In this document: positions 16,711 through 23,083 of the stretch, piece by piece
Layout: each line of letters begins with the position of its first letter
Numbering within the stretch: the stretch's first letter is position 1
IMG/VR virus record: IMGVR_UViG_3300010160_000090
Span: 1 to 41,926 of that record
Reading direction: 5' to 3' (one strand)
DNA length: 41,926 nucleotides
DNA from: a virus
Program-made: the position numbers and the translations under genes
The notes under the pieces: model-generated
Told to the model about the DNA's origin: nothing
Databases searched by the model: none
Seen by the model: the letters and a program-made list of their open reading frames with translations, nothing else

Positions 16711-17746
16711 TAGGCAAAAGCCAAACTTTATTTTTCATTGTCCACTCTACGGTGTGTTTAAGTGAATTTTCAAATGGAATAGGTGCTACCCAACCCCAGT
16801 TATTTAACGTAGTTCGTTCAAGCGCGTAAGTAAGGTCGTGTCCTGCTCTACCCATTTTTACATCTTCATATTCAATCCAATTACCTTCCTTACCCATATA
16901 ACTAGCAATCATATTTACCATTTCATCATTAAATACTTCTCTTTCGCCACCTACGTGAAACCTATGTGGACGTTTAATTCCTTCAGAAAACTTGTTTGGA
17001 TTATTTAAACAATGTTTTATTGCGAATAATAATGCGTCTGCTTGATTGCGCGCGTGTAAATAATAACGGCTACCCGAAGCCCATTTTCCATCAATAAAAC
17101 TTGAATGAATTTTTATTTTATTACCTAAAAGAATTTTTGCCATAGTAAGCGGTACAAACTTTTCAATATCTTGACGTTCGCCGATTATATTCATTGTGTT
17201 AGAAATTACAACTGGTATGTCATAAGTACGCCAATAAGAAATTGCTACTGCTTCTTGCGATACCTTACTCGCTGAATAAGGATTTGATGGAAGCATCATA
17301 TCGTACTCAGGGTGAGGAAGTCCGTTTACGGCAGGACCATAAACTTCATCGGTACTAACTTGTATAAATAATTTAAGGTTTTTAAGTGTTCGTGCGTATT
17401 CTAACATTGTAACAATAAGTGATACGTTGTTTTCGATAAATGGGCGTGGGTGAGTAATACTTCTATCGACGTGTGATTCTGACGCATTATTTATTATTAC
17501 ATCAATATCCCCAATATTTTTATTTGTAACAATATCAATGGGGGAAGTTAAATCGTGCGTAATAACAGTAACGCGTTTAATTTCGTTAGGGTTTGCTGTA
17601 AATATATCTCTTAATCTTGCACTTAACCCTTTATTTCTAAAACTATCTAAAACAACAATTTCCCAATCAGTATTTTTTAATAAATGTTCAAGCGTGTGGT
17701 GTCCAACAAATCCACCGCCACCTGTTAAAAGTACTCTTGTTGTCAT
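16703..17746 (-). CDS. NAD-dependent nucleotide-sugar 4,6-dehydratase/epimerase
   Basis: 347 residues. Extended SDR fold: NAD-binding GGGGFVG at 9-15, STDEVYG at 131-137 and the YSASK catalytic pair (Tyr157, Lys161). The STDEVYG signature is that of dTDP-glucose 4,6-dehydratase relatives, whose Asp-Glu pair removes water from the sugar. Substrate identity cannot be read from sequence. It is the first gene after the terminator at 17.8 kb, with GGAGAAGG before the ATG, and overlaps the UDP-galactopyranose mutase gene. It probably works with it to make an activated sugar. Confidence 0.85.
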   Translation of the reverse strand: MTTRVLLTGGGGFVGHHTLEHLLKNTDWEIVVLDSFRNKGLSARLRDIFTANPNEIKRVTVITHDLTSPIDIVTNKNIGDIDVIINNASESHVDRSITHPRPFIENNVSLIVTMLEYARTLKNLKLFIQVSTDEVYGPAVNGLPHPEYDMMLPSNPYSASKVSQEAVAISYWRTYDIPVVISNTMNIIGERQDIEKFVPLTMAKILLGNKIKIHSSFIDGKWASGSRYYLHARNQADALLFAIKHCLNNPNKFSEGIKRPHRFHVGGEREVFNDEMVNMIASYMGKEGNWIEYEDVKMGRAGHDLTYALERTTLNNWGWVAPIPFENSLKHTVEWTMKNKVWLLPNA

Positions 17747-17758
17747 TACCTTCTCCTA

Positions 17759-17764
17759 ATTATA
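17759..17764 (-). promoter_or_regulatory. Candidate -10 element for the sugar/terminase operon
   Basis: The minus strand reads TATAAT just downstream of the strong hairpin at 17.8 kb and 13 bases before the ATG of the dehydratase gene. Transcription from it would start just ahead of, or at, the GGAGAAGG ribosome site. No convincing -35 box is seen 16-18 bases upstream, so it may need a phage or host activator. Confidence 0.4.
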
Positions 17765-17785
17765 AATAGTATTTTAAATTGTAGG

Positions 17786-17818
17786 AGAGGTGCGTTACTG
17801 AACGGGTAACGCACCTCT
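17786..17818 (-). terminator. Strong hairpin between early and late operons
   Basis: AGAGGTGCGTTAC (17786-17798) pairs perfectly with GTAACGCACCTCT (17806-17818) around a 7-base loop. It sits after the last early gene and before the sugar/terminase operon. It is the longest perfect stem noticed in the window. A run of U is lacking on the leftward side, so it could also act as an mRNA 3' stabiliser. Confidence 0.7.
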
Positions 17819-17842
17819 TATAACTCGCTTCACCGAAAGGGA

Positions 17843-18037
17843 TTACGGCAAGCGAGAAACTTTTAACGTTTCTACATCAATAAGATTAAATGTAGAACGC
17901 CTTTTATATCTTCCTGTGGGTACTAACACTTTACGAAATACAAGTTGGCGCAAGTTAGTCTTTGTAATACCAAGTATTTCGCAGGTACGGATTGAATCAA
18001 TTATTTCCGTATCTAATTGAACTTCTTGAATAGTCAT
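17843..18037 (-). CDS. Small helix-turn-helix protein (MerR/excisionase-like)
   Basis: 64 residues. SIRTCEILGITKTNLRQLVFR followed by VPTGRYKRRSTFNLIDVETL is the winged helix layout of excisionase or MerR-type DNA-binding domains (helix-turn-helix, then a wing and a DVE motif). It is the last gene before the terminator at 17.8 kb. Since no integrase is visible, a regulator of the adjacent operon is more likely than an excisionase. It starts 10 bases past the SSB stop. Confidence 0.65.
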   Translation of the reverse strand: MTIQEVQLDTEIIDSIRTCEILGITKTNLRQLVFRKVLVPTGRYKRRSTFNLIDVETLKVSRLP

Positions 18038-18046
18038 AATGCCTTC

Positions 18047-18445
18047 CTATAACCAAGGGTCATCTATCGGGTCTTCACTTTTTATTTCTGAACTAACTGT
18101 AACAGGTTCGATAACATTTTTTGGAACCATACCGTAACCCTTCATTGTTACTTCAAACGATTTAACTTCTACGCCTTCTTTATTTTTGTATGTAGTTTGG
18201 TCTAACGTACCGTTGAACGTAATTAACATACCTTTGCGTAATTCATTTGCCGCGCCAGTCGCGTTCTTGCCCCATACAAAACAACGTAACCAAATAGTTT
18301 CTTTGTCAGTCCATTCGCCACTTGCGTTAGTACGCGCAGTACAAGCAAGAGAAAATGACGTTACATTTTTTCCATCATTTAATACGCGAATTTCTGCGTC
18401 ATTACCTAAACGACCTTCACCGAAAATTAATAATTCACCAGCCAT
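18047..18445 (-). CDS. ssb: Single-stranded DNA-binding protein
   Basis: About 132 residues from the ATG at 18445. An in-frame ATG nine bases earlier is possible, but its AAAGGA site would be too close. The OB fold is clear: EGRLGNDAEIRVLNDG, NVTSFSLACTART, then ETIWLRCFVWGKNA, and a C-terminal acidic tip ending DDPWL, the contact point for partner proteins. It coats single strands during replication and recombination with RecT. It ends in TAG, showing that amber is a working stop in this phage. Its start overlaps the broken HNH gene. Confidence 0.9.
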   Translation of the reverse strand: MAGELLIFGEGRLGNDAEIRVLNDGKNVTSFSLACTARTNASGEWTDKETIWLRCFVWGKNATGAANELRKGMLITFNGTLDQTTYKNKEGVEVKSFEVTMKGYGMVPKNVIEPVTVSSEIKSEDPIDDPWL

Positions 18446-18785
18446 AGCCTTCATTCCTTTCGATATAGTTGTATTTACCTTCTGCCGTTAGTGTAACAAT
18501 AGAACCGTTAAAAAGGGTTAACGGATACTCATTTGGATTAGCGTGTGTCGGAACAATATGCCCTGTTGATTCTGATAACGCTATATTAAAATGAACCGCA
18601 TTAGTATTACCGTTATGACAGCCGTGATGTAGCGCTATTAAATTGTCAGGCGTATCTTTACCGCCTCTGGATTTTAATTTACGGTGATGTAACGCAAAGT
18701 TTTCTGGTAATCCATTACCGCAAAATTCGCAGTAGCCTTGTGCGCGTGACTAAACCAACTCGCGTAACTCTTTCGATAGTGCCAT
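18435..18785 (-). pseudogene. HNH endonuclease interrupted by an amber codon
   Basis: One continuous frame encodes MALSKELRELV, a TAG codon (18750-18752), then SRAQGYCEFCGNGLP, HHRKLKSRGGKDTPDN and ALHHGCHN. These are the CxxC and HH...N...H motifs of phage HNH nucleases. Without the TAG the protein would have about 115 residues. The start has a good AGGAAGGATT site. There is no ATG, GTG or TTG between the TAG and the first Cys pair. TAG ends other genes here (SSB; the genes at 22518-22757 and 30223-30603), so general recoding is unlikely. Either the gene is dead, low-level readthrough makes some enzyme, or the base is an assembly error. Confidence 0.75.
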
Positions 18786-18814
18786 TTGAATCCTTCCTTG
18801 AATACTCAGATGGC

Positions 18815-19279
18815 TTAGTTAGTATTGTTATTGATTATCAATTCATTCATAACGATTGATTTATCTATAACTGTAATCCAAACGCCTTGATTTTCCCCGT
18901 ACGTTTTGCTAGCGGTTATATTAGTTACTTGCTGGTCATCTAAATAAGCCACGTCAGTTAATCCATCTAACACAGCGCGTATTAATTTATCCAAATCTGG
19001 TCTAACAAAAGGCTCTGCTCGCTTAACTGTTTTAGGTTTAGCCATTACGAAAGTTAATATAACTTCGACAGCGCTTTCTGCTTTATTAACTCTTGCGTAT
19101 CTTGCTTGATTAGCAATATCAGCGCGCCATAAAGCCAAATCCTGAGCGCGTACGTGTATTGCGTGTCCATTAATAAACTTTAATGACCCTTGCGGAATAG
19201 GTCGCCCTGCTACAAAAAACGGCGTGTTAGTACCAGTAATGTCTTTGCCAATAACTCCAAGCGGAACAGGGATTATCAT
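18815..19279 (-). CDS. rusA: RusA-like Holliday junction resolvase
   Basis: About 154 residues. FFVAGRPIPQGSLK, the VEVILTFVMAKPKT strand and RPDLDKLIRAVLDGLTDVAYLDD match RusA, with the Asp residues of the latter block as catalytic metal ligands. It cuts four-way junctions left by recombination or branched packaging substrates. The start is uncertain: ATG at 19279 overlaps the preceding gene by about 50 bases and has no clear ribosome site, and other starts (TTG at 19291) are possible. It fits the RecT/nuclease/SSB recombination set. Confidence 0.85.
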   Translation of the reverse strand: MIIPVPLGVIGKDITGTNTPFFVAGRPIPQGSLKFINGHAIHVRAQDLALWRADIANQARYARVNKAESAVEVILTFVMAKPKTVKRAEPFVRPDLDKLIRAVLDGLTDVAYLDDQQVTNITASKTYGENQGVWITVIDKSIVMNELIINNNTN

Positions 19280-19631
19280 AACGGCGTTCAATATAGCGCA
19301 AACCGTTATTGATTTGTGTTACTGCGTCTTTGGCGGTTTCGTTTAACATTTGAGCAATACCAAACGCAGTACTGTGGGGATTATTTGCTTTGGGATTCCA
19401 ATGTGATTCTTTAGTCCAAAGATTTTCAAGGCATTGATAATGGCTTCTCTTCCACCCATAATCTTTCATTTGAGTTAGCGCGTACATTTTGGGTGGCGTT
19501 TGTAACGCTAGTATTTTAATTTTCCAACTCTTACTTAAATGTGGTGCGTGTGCTTGCGCTGGACTTGCTACAGTAAATAACAATCCTGTTGCTATTATCA
19601 ATACGATTTTTTTATTTGCGATTGATTTCAT
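19227..19631 (-). CDS. Secreted lysozyme-like (SLT/aggregation-factor type) protein
   Basis: 134 residues. A clear signal peptide: Lys-rich start, hydrophobic IVLIIATGLLFTVA, and an AQA cleavage site near residue 27. The mature part has LENLWTKESHWNPKANNP with Glu75 as probable catalytic acid, then STAFGIAQM and a C-terminal CSAWSYWQRHYWY. This is the lysozyme-like fold seen in actinobacterial resuscitation or aggregation-promoting factor proteins. It should act on peptidoglycan outside the membrane. It lies in the replication region and not with the CHAP endolysin, which is unusual. A strong GGGGGAAG ribosome site precedes the ATG. Confidence 0.75.
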   Translation of the reverse strand: MKSIANKKIVLIIATGLLFTVASPAQAHAPHLSKSWKIKILALQTPPKMYALTQMKDYGWKRSHYQCLENLWTKESHWNPKANNPHSTAFGIAQMLNETAKDAVTQINNGLRYIERRYDNPCSAWSYWQRHYWY

Positions 19632-19641
19632 TTCTTCCCCC

Positions 19642-19941
19642 TTACAGGGTTCGAGTTTTGCTCGCTTCAGATTTATCGTAGTTCTCTGCCACTTTGAAAT
19701 GCGAGCGCTGTTGGAGTTTTTGCGTCAATTCTTCTGACGTCTTTGATGTGTCAACTATCTGCGCTCTTTCAGGGTCGCAGGTCGGACAAGGACGAACGCC
19801 ATCATACTCTTTAGTGGTTTCATAGATAACGCCACGCACAACTCTTTTTGTAGTATCTGCGTAACGTATAAATACCCAACCCTGCGTACACGGGTCGCTA
19901 TGGTCACATTGACAATTAATTTTTTTGCAAGGTTCGTTCAT
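19642..19941 (-). CDS. Small Cys-rich protein
   Basis: 99 residues. The N-terminal part has CKKINCQCDHSDPCTQGW, and VRPCPTCDPER follows about 35 residues later. The Cys pairs could form one split zinc site. The C-terminus is charged and probably disordered. The ATG overlaps the previous stop as TAATG. The function is unknown. The motif order (CxxxxCxC...C, then CPTC) resembles small zinc-binding proteins common in actinophage early regions. Confidence 0.7.
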   Translation of the reverse strand: MNEPCKKINCQCDHSDPCTQGWVFIRYADTTKRVVRGVIYETTKEYDGVRPCPTCDPERAQIVDTSKTSEELTQKLQQRSHFKVAENYDKSEASKTRTL

Positions 19942-20102
19942 TACAATTCCCTTCTAAGTTCATTCATAGCGTTATCTATTGCTGTTTCATATCCTTCTTT
20001 CCAGTAAAAAGAAAACCCATTTTGCGGTTCATCTTTCCACCGTATAGATTCTAAATGCGCTAACAACTTTTGAATCAATTCATAGTGGTCAACTAGCGCC
20101 AT
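19941..20102 (-). CDS. Small hypothetical protein
   Basis: 53 residues: MALVDHYELIQKLLAHLESI, then WKDEPQNGFSFYWKEGYETAI and a basic end. It reads as mostly helical. It overlaps the upstream gene by 14 bases and the downstream ATG by one base (TAATG), an arrangement typical of coupled early genes. No family is recognised. Confidence 0.65.
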   Translation of the reverse strand: MALVDHYELIQKLLAHLESIRWKDEPQNGFSFYWKEGYETAIDNAMNELRREL

Positions 20103-20367
20103 TTTTTTTGCCTAACGCTACGTCAGCGCATAACGCTTGTATGGCTAACACTAAATTATCTAAATTGCCTTTACTGTATTTCATAATCATTTTACGGTTA
20201 TCAGTTAATTTTAAATCGCAAATCTCTTCATATATTTGAAGTCTTACTTGCGCTTCTAATACTTTAACCATTTTTCTTGTTACTTCATCTTGTTTTCCAT
20301 TAGGAGTATCTAAAATAAGTTGCCCTTGTTGAATACTCCAATGATTACTTTTACATAATAACTTCAT
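20089..20367 (-). CDS. Hypothetical protein in the replication operon
   Basis: 92 residues with a central helix pair (EVTRKMVKVLEAQVRLQIYEE and LDNLVLAIQALCADVAL) and Lys-rich ends. The ATG overlaps the stop of the replisome-organiser-like gene as ATGA, so it is made together with it. A role as helicase loader or replication accessory is possible from position, but there is no ATPase motif to support it. Confidence 0.65.
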   Translation of the reverse strand: MKLLCKSNHWSIQQGQLILDTPNGKQDEVTRKMVKVLEAQVRLQIYEEICDLKLTDNRKMIMKYSKGNLDNLVLAIQALCADVALGKKNGAS

Positions 20368-21275
20368 TTGCCTTGCCTTTCTTTATACATATTTTGTGCT
20401 ACGCGATATGCGTAACTAACTAAGTCCGTCAAATCTTTGGTTGCCGCTTCGTCTATAGCGAGTAACGCTATCCGACCAAACCGTTTTGTCATCTGTCCTA
20501 TCCTGCCTATGTCAGATGAAGATAATTCACGCGATTGCAGTTCGGATACATACCAAACGGTTAACGCGATACAGCCACCAATATCGTTAGCGTTATGTAA
20601 TAAATCCCACTCATCTTCTACAAGCCTAGAAAGGTTCCAAGCGTTTATGCCATTTTTACGCGCTTCATCTAGGCGCGTAGAAAGTCTTTGCACGCTTTCT
20701 AAGGCGCTTTTAACTCTCGGTAAAGGTGGAAAGTAGGGAACAAGATTTTGCTGGTCTAAAATCCCTTTTTCAAGGCTTTTCTCTGAATCCGCAAATTCTT
20801 TTGTTTCCTCGTCCGTGTAAGTACTTGTTTCTGTATTCTGTATTCTGTTTTCTGTATTCTGTATTCTGTATTCTGGTGCTGTTACATTTAAGTTAGTAAC
20901 AGAGTTACTAGGTTCATCTAAATCCCAATCATCAGACTCTTTGGTGTTGTATAATTTATTTCTGTAACGTTTAACTCGTTCCCTTACCGCTTTACGTTTT
21001 TCTTCTACTTGTGATTTTGAGGTTTGATGTTCTAAGTAATTAAGAATTACAAACCCGTTAGCATTTAAATCTTCTATCCACAACTTTGCTTCTACTAAAG
21101 CAATAACAGTTTCATTAGTGCCAAGTTTATTTATTGCGGCGATAGGTATAAACCCGTCTGTTAAAAATCTTCCGCAATAACATAAACCGTGTATGTGAGT
21201 TCTAAACGCTTCGTTCGATAACCCAATAATTTTTGGGTGGTCTGGAAATGAATCATTTATTTTTATCCAAGTCAT
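20364..21275 (-). CDS. Replisome organiser-like protein (winged helix N-terminus)
   Basis: 303 residues. The N-terminal 110 (WIKINDSFPDHPKIIGLS, ALVEAKLWIEDLNANGFVILNYLEH) match the winged-helix domain of phage replication initiators of the lambda O/DnaD-like group, followed by a basic helix (EEKRKAVRERVKRYRNK). A linker with RIQNTEN repeats comes next, then a helical C-terminal domain (LVEDEWDLLHNANDI, YVSELQSRELSSSDI). It probably binds the origin and recruits host helicase, since the phage shows no helicase of its own. It starts with an ATGA overlap with the nuclease gene. A 7-base tandem repeat encodes the linker. Confidence 0.7.
   Translation of the reverse strand: MTWIKINDSFPDHPKIIGLSNEAFRTHIHGLCYCGRFLTDGFIPIAAINKLGTNETVIALVEAKLWIEDLNANGFVILNYLEHQTSKSQVEEKRKAVRERVKRYRNKLYNTKESDDWDLDEPSNSVTNLNVTAPEYRIQNTENRIQNTETSTYTDEETKEFADSEKSLEKGILDQQNLVPYFPPLPRVKSALESVQRLSTRLDEARKNGINAWNLSRLVEDEWDLLHNANDIGGCIALTVWYVSELQSRELSSSDIGRIGQMTKRFGRIALLAIDEAATKDLTDLVSYAYRVAQNMYKERQGK
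20827..20875 (-). repeat. Seven tandem heptanucleotide repeats inside a coding linker
   Basis: On the plus strand the unit is TATTCTG, repeated seven times with two variant copies (the first and the fourth). The unit is not a multiple of three, so gain or loss of one copy would shift the frame of the replisome-organiser-like gene. Three units make the 7-residue repeat RIQNTEN. Confidence 0.85.
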
Positions 21276-21919
21276 CTACTTCCCCTTCCCTTTCCTTGGC
21301 ATTTATCTCCAAAATAAGAACAATAAAGATTACAGAACGCCGCATAATTTTCTGGGTCTGGTATCTCAGTTCGACTTTTAACATCTTCTAACCAAGATAA
21401 CGCTTGTAACGCTATGGCTTCTACATACGGTTCAGTATGTATTTTGATTTGGCGTTCGTCTCCGTCTCTAGGTATTGCTACTAAAGAAACAGTATTGACG
21501 TTCTCGCCATTTTTAGAAAGCAAATAACCGTATAACTGAACCTGCCACACTTGATTCATTTTTGGAAAACTATCCAACCCTGCTTTCTTTGTAGTTTTCC
21601 AATCTACAACAGCACCGATAGACGGAATAAATAAATCAATATGACCCATTAATCCTTCAAAAGAAACTTCTCTTTCAAGTTCATAATCGTTATCCCAATC
21701 AATATCTTTTATTGCTTTCTCTATCATTGTATGAATAGCGGTTCCCATTAACGCTGGTAGTCGCATAGTGTCATTAGTTTTTTCTTCTCCTTGAAGATGA
21801 AACCAAACTTGTCTACGGCAACTACCAACAGAAGAAACGCCTAACTCCACTTGCTTAGAGCGCGCTCTACTTTTATCATAAGTAGTTAACGCCTTCATTA
21901 ACAGTTCTTCTATTTCCAT
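21272..21919 (-). CDS. RecB/Cas4-type PD-(D/E)XK nuclease with Fe-S-like cysteines
   Basis: 215 residues. GHIDLF supplies Asp95, VVDWKTT supplies Asp106 and Lys108, and QVQLYGYLL is the QxxxY motif that follows the active site. Cys34 (SVGSCRRQVW) and three C-terminal Cys (CNLYCSYFGDKC) are arranged as in Cas4/AddB nucleases that hold a 4Fe-4S cluster. It probably resects DNA ends and hands the strand to RecT, whose gene lies about 1.2 kb upstream in the same operon. AAAGGGATAAAA precedes the ATG. Confidence 0.82.
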   Translation of the reverse strand: MEIEELLMKALTTYDKSRARSKQVELGVSSVGSCRRQVWFHLQGEEKTNDTMRLPALMGTAIHTMIEKAIKDIDWDNDYELEREVSFEGLMGHIDLFIPSIGAVVDWKTTKKAGLDSFPKMNQVWQVQLYGYLLSKNGENVNTVSLVAIPRDGDERQIKIHTEPYVEAIALQALSWLEDVKSRTEIPDPENYAAFCNLYCSYFGDKCQGKGRGSR

Positions 21920-21921
21920 TT

Positions 21922-22062
21922 TTATCCCTTTCTAAGTTTAATAATACCCTCTTGTATTTTTACACAATCCATAAAGCATTTTTCGCAAGTGTTACCGTCT
22001 CTACTGTAATCATCTTTGCTAAAGCACTCGTGGTACTCACAATCGCATTTATTTTTACTCAT
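21922..22062 (-). CDS. Small Cys-rich protein
   Basis: 46 residues: MSKNKCDCEYHECFSKDDY, then NTCEKCFMDCVKIQEG. The CxC...C and CxxC...C clusters suggest a zinc site. It ends two bases before the nuclease ATG, and AAAGGGAAAAAA precedes its own start. It is translated in the recombination gene set; the function is unknown. Confidence 0.68.
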   Translation of the reverse strand: MSKNKCDCEYHECFSKDDYSRDGNTCEKCFMDCVKIQEGIIKLRKG

Positions 22063-22083
22063 TTTTTTCCCTTTAGTTAGTAG

Positions 22084-22422
22084 TTACATTTCTAGTGAAG
22101 CACGTACAGACGTTCCGATAGAACGCGCTATGTCAACCTGAGTTCGTATTCTTGTAGCGTTAGCACGTGCGGCTTTTACGGTAGCCTCAGAAGAATTAAT
22201 TAAACGATACAAATGCGCGTTATCTCGTAACGCTATGTCTTGTATGTCTTGAACTCTTAATTTATCTGCCGCAAAAGATAAACGCACAGTTGCCATTCCT
22301 ATTTCGTAATCAGTTTTGGCTTTGTGATAAGCGATTTCTGATTGCTCTAAGAACGCGTGTGCCTCATCTACTTCTTTACTTAACGCAAGCAATCTATTTT
22401 CTATACCCTGAGGTGTAACCAT
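22084..22422 (-). CDS. Coiled-coil hypothetical protein
   Basis: 112 residues, almost wholly helical with heptad patterns (NRLLALSKEVDEAHAFLEQ, ADKLRVQDIQDIALRD, then ATRIRTQVDIARSIG). It lies between RecT and its nuclease partner. No enzymatic motif is seen. It could be an accessory protein of recombination, but that is only from position. Confidence 0.7.
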   Translation of the reverse strand: MVTPQGIENRLLALSKEVDEAHAFLEQSEIAYHKAKTDYEIGMATVRLSFAADKLRVQDIQDIALRDNAHLYRLINSSEATVKAARANATRIRTQVDIARSIGTSVRASLEM

Positions 22423-22531
22423 TTGGTTTTTCCTTTCCTACGTTTCCGCACAAAGTACATTGTGCTAGTTCATCTGTTTTCCATTGACCGCAATACCAAC
22501 ATCTAATTGGTTTTTCGCTAGATGGTCGCAT
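22394..22531 (-). CDS. Small zinc-ribbon protein
   Basis: 45 residues with CWYCGQWKTDELAQCTLCG, a compact CxxC-x11-CxxC zinc ribbon. It overlaps the end of the gene before it by 14 bases and the start of the coiled-coil gene by 29 bases, and ends in TAG. The motif argues for a real gene despite weak ribosome-site support. Confidence 0.6.
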   Translation of the reverse strand: MRPSSEKPIRCWYCGQWKTDELAQCTLCGNVGKEKPNGYTSGYRK

Positions 22532-22757
22532 TAGAAGCAACTTGCGTAGTGATTGATAATGCTTCGGCTTCTGTAAATCCGCTATAAATTAAATTATCGC
22601 GTAACTCAATTAACTTATCTACAGGAATCAAGATAACAGAATCAGTATCCATAGGCGCAAGAGTTCTTATGGTTACTTTTGTAGTAGTAACAGTTTTATT
22701 AACGGTATAAATTTTATTTAAAAAATCTAACCAAGTTGTATCTATATCTGTAGTCAT
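22518..22757 (-). CDS. Hypothetical protein
   Basis: 79 residues: DTTWLDFLNKIYTVNKTVT, a Thr-rich middle, and PVDKLIELRDNLIYSGFTEAE, where a helix carries a pattern like a small regulatory domain. The ATG overlaps the previous stop (TAATG). It ends in TAG. No family is recognised. Confidence 0.68.
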   Translation of the reverse strand: MTTDIDTTWLDFLNKIYTVNKTVTTTKVTIRTLAPMDTDSVILIPVDKLIELRDNLIYSGFTEAEALSITTQVASNATI

Positions 22758-23083
22758 TAGTTACGCCTCATCATTCTTAGTTCAAATACGTCAGCCCAAT
22801 TTGGGTGACGTTCTATTAATAAACGTGCGTACCAAGGTGCGTAATTATTATTAAGTTTAAAATCCGAGTTAGGGTCATCAGTTTTCATCTGATAATTCCA
22901 ACGCAGAACTTCCATAAGCATTTTTATCCCTACGCGATTACGTCCACGTGAAATAAGTTCGTCAGCCATATCTTCTAACGTATCCGCAACTTGCGGATTA
23001 AGTTTATGAAATTCAATAAACTTATCTTGGTTACCCGTATCTATATGTAAAAAAACTAACTGTGTTGCGTAGTCTGTTTCCAT
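22757..23083 (-). CDS. Conserved phage hypothetical protein
   Basis: 108 residues: FIEFHKLNPQVADTLEDMA, ISRGRNRVGIKMLMEVLRW, then NNNYAPWYARLLIERHPNW and a basic end. The helix-rich pattern with conserved Trp and Tyr is one I associate with small proteins next to recT in aquatic phages. The function is unknown. It starts as TAATG with the RecT stop. Confidence 0.7.
   Translation of the reverse strand: METDYATQLVFLHIDTGNQDKFIEFHKLNPQVADTLEDMADELISRGRNRVGIKMLMEVLRWNYQMKTDDPNSDFKLNNNYAPWYARLLIERHPNWADVFELRMMRRN

Noticed and set aside
17843-18037. Excisionase as a sign of lysogeny
   Set aside because: No integrase, attachment-site pair or repressor was found, so a regulator is the simpler reading.
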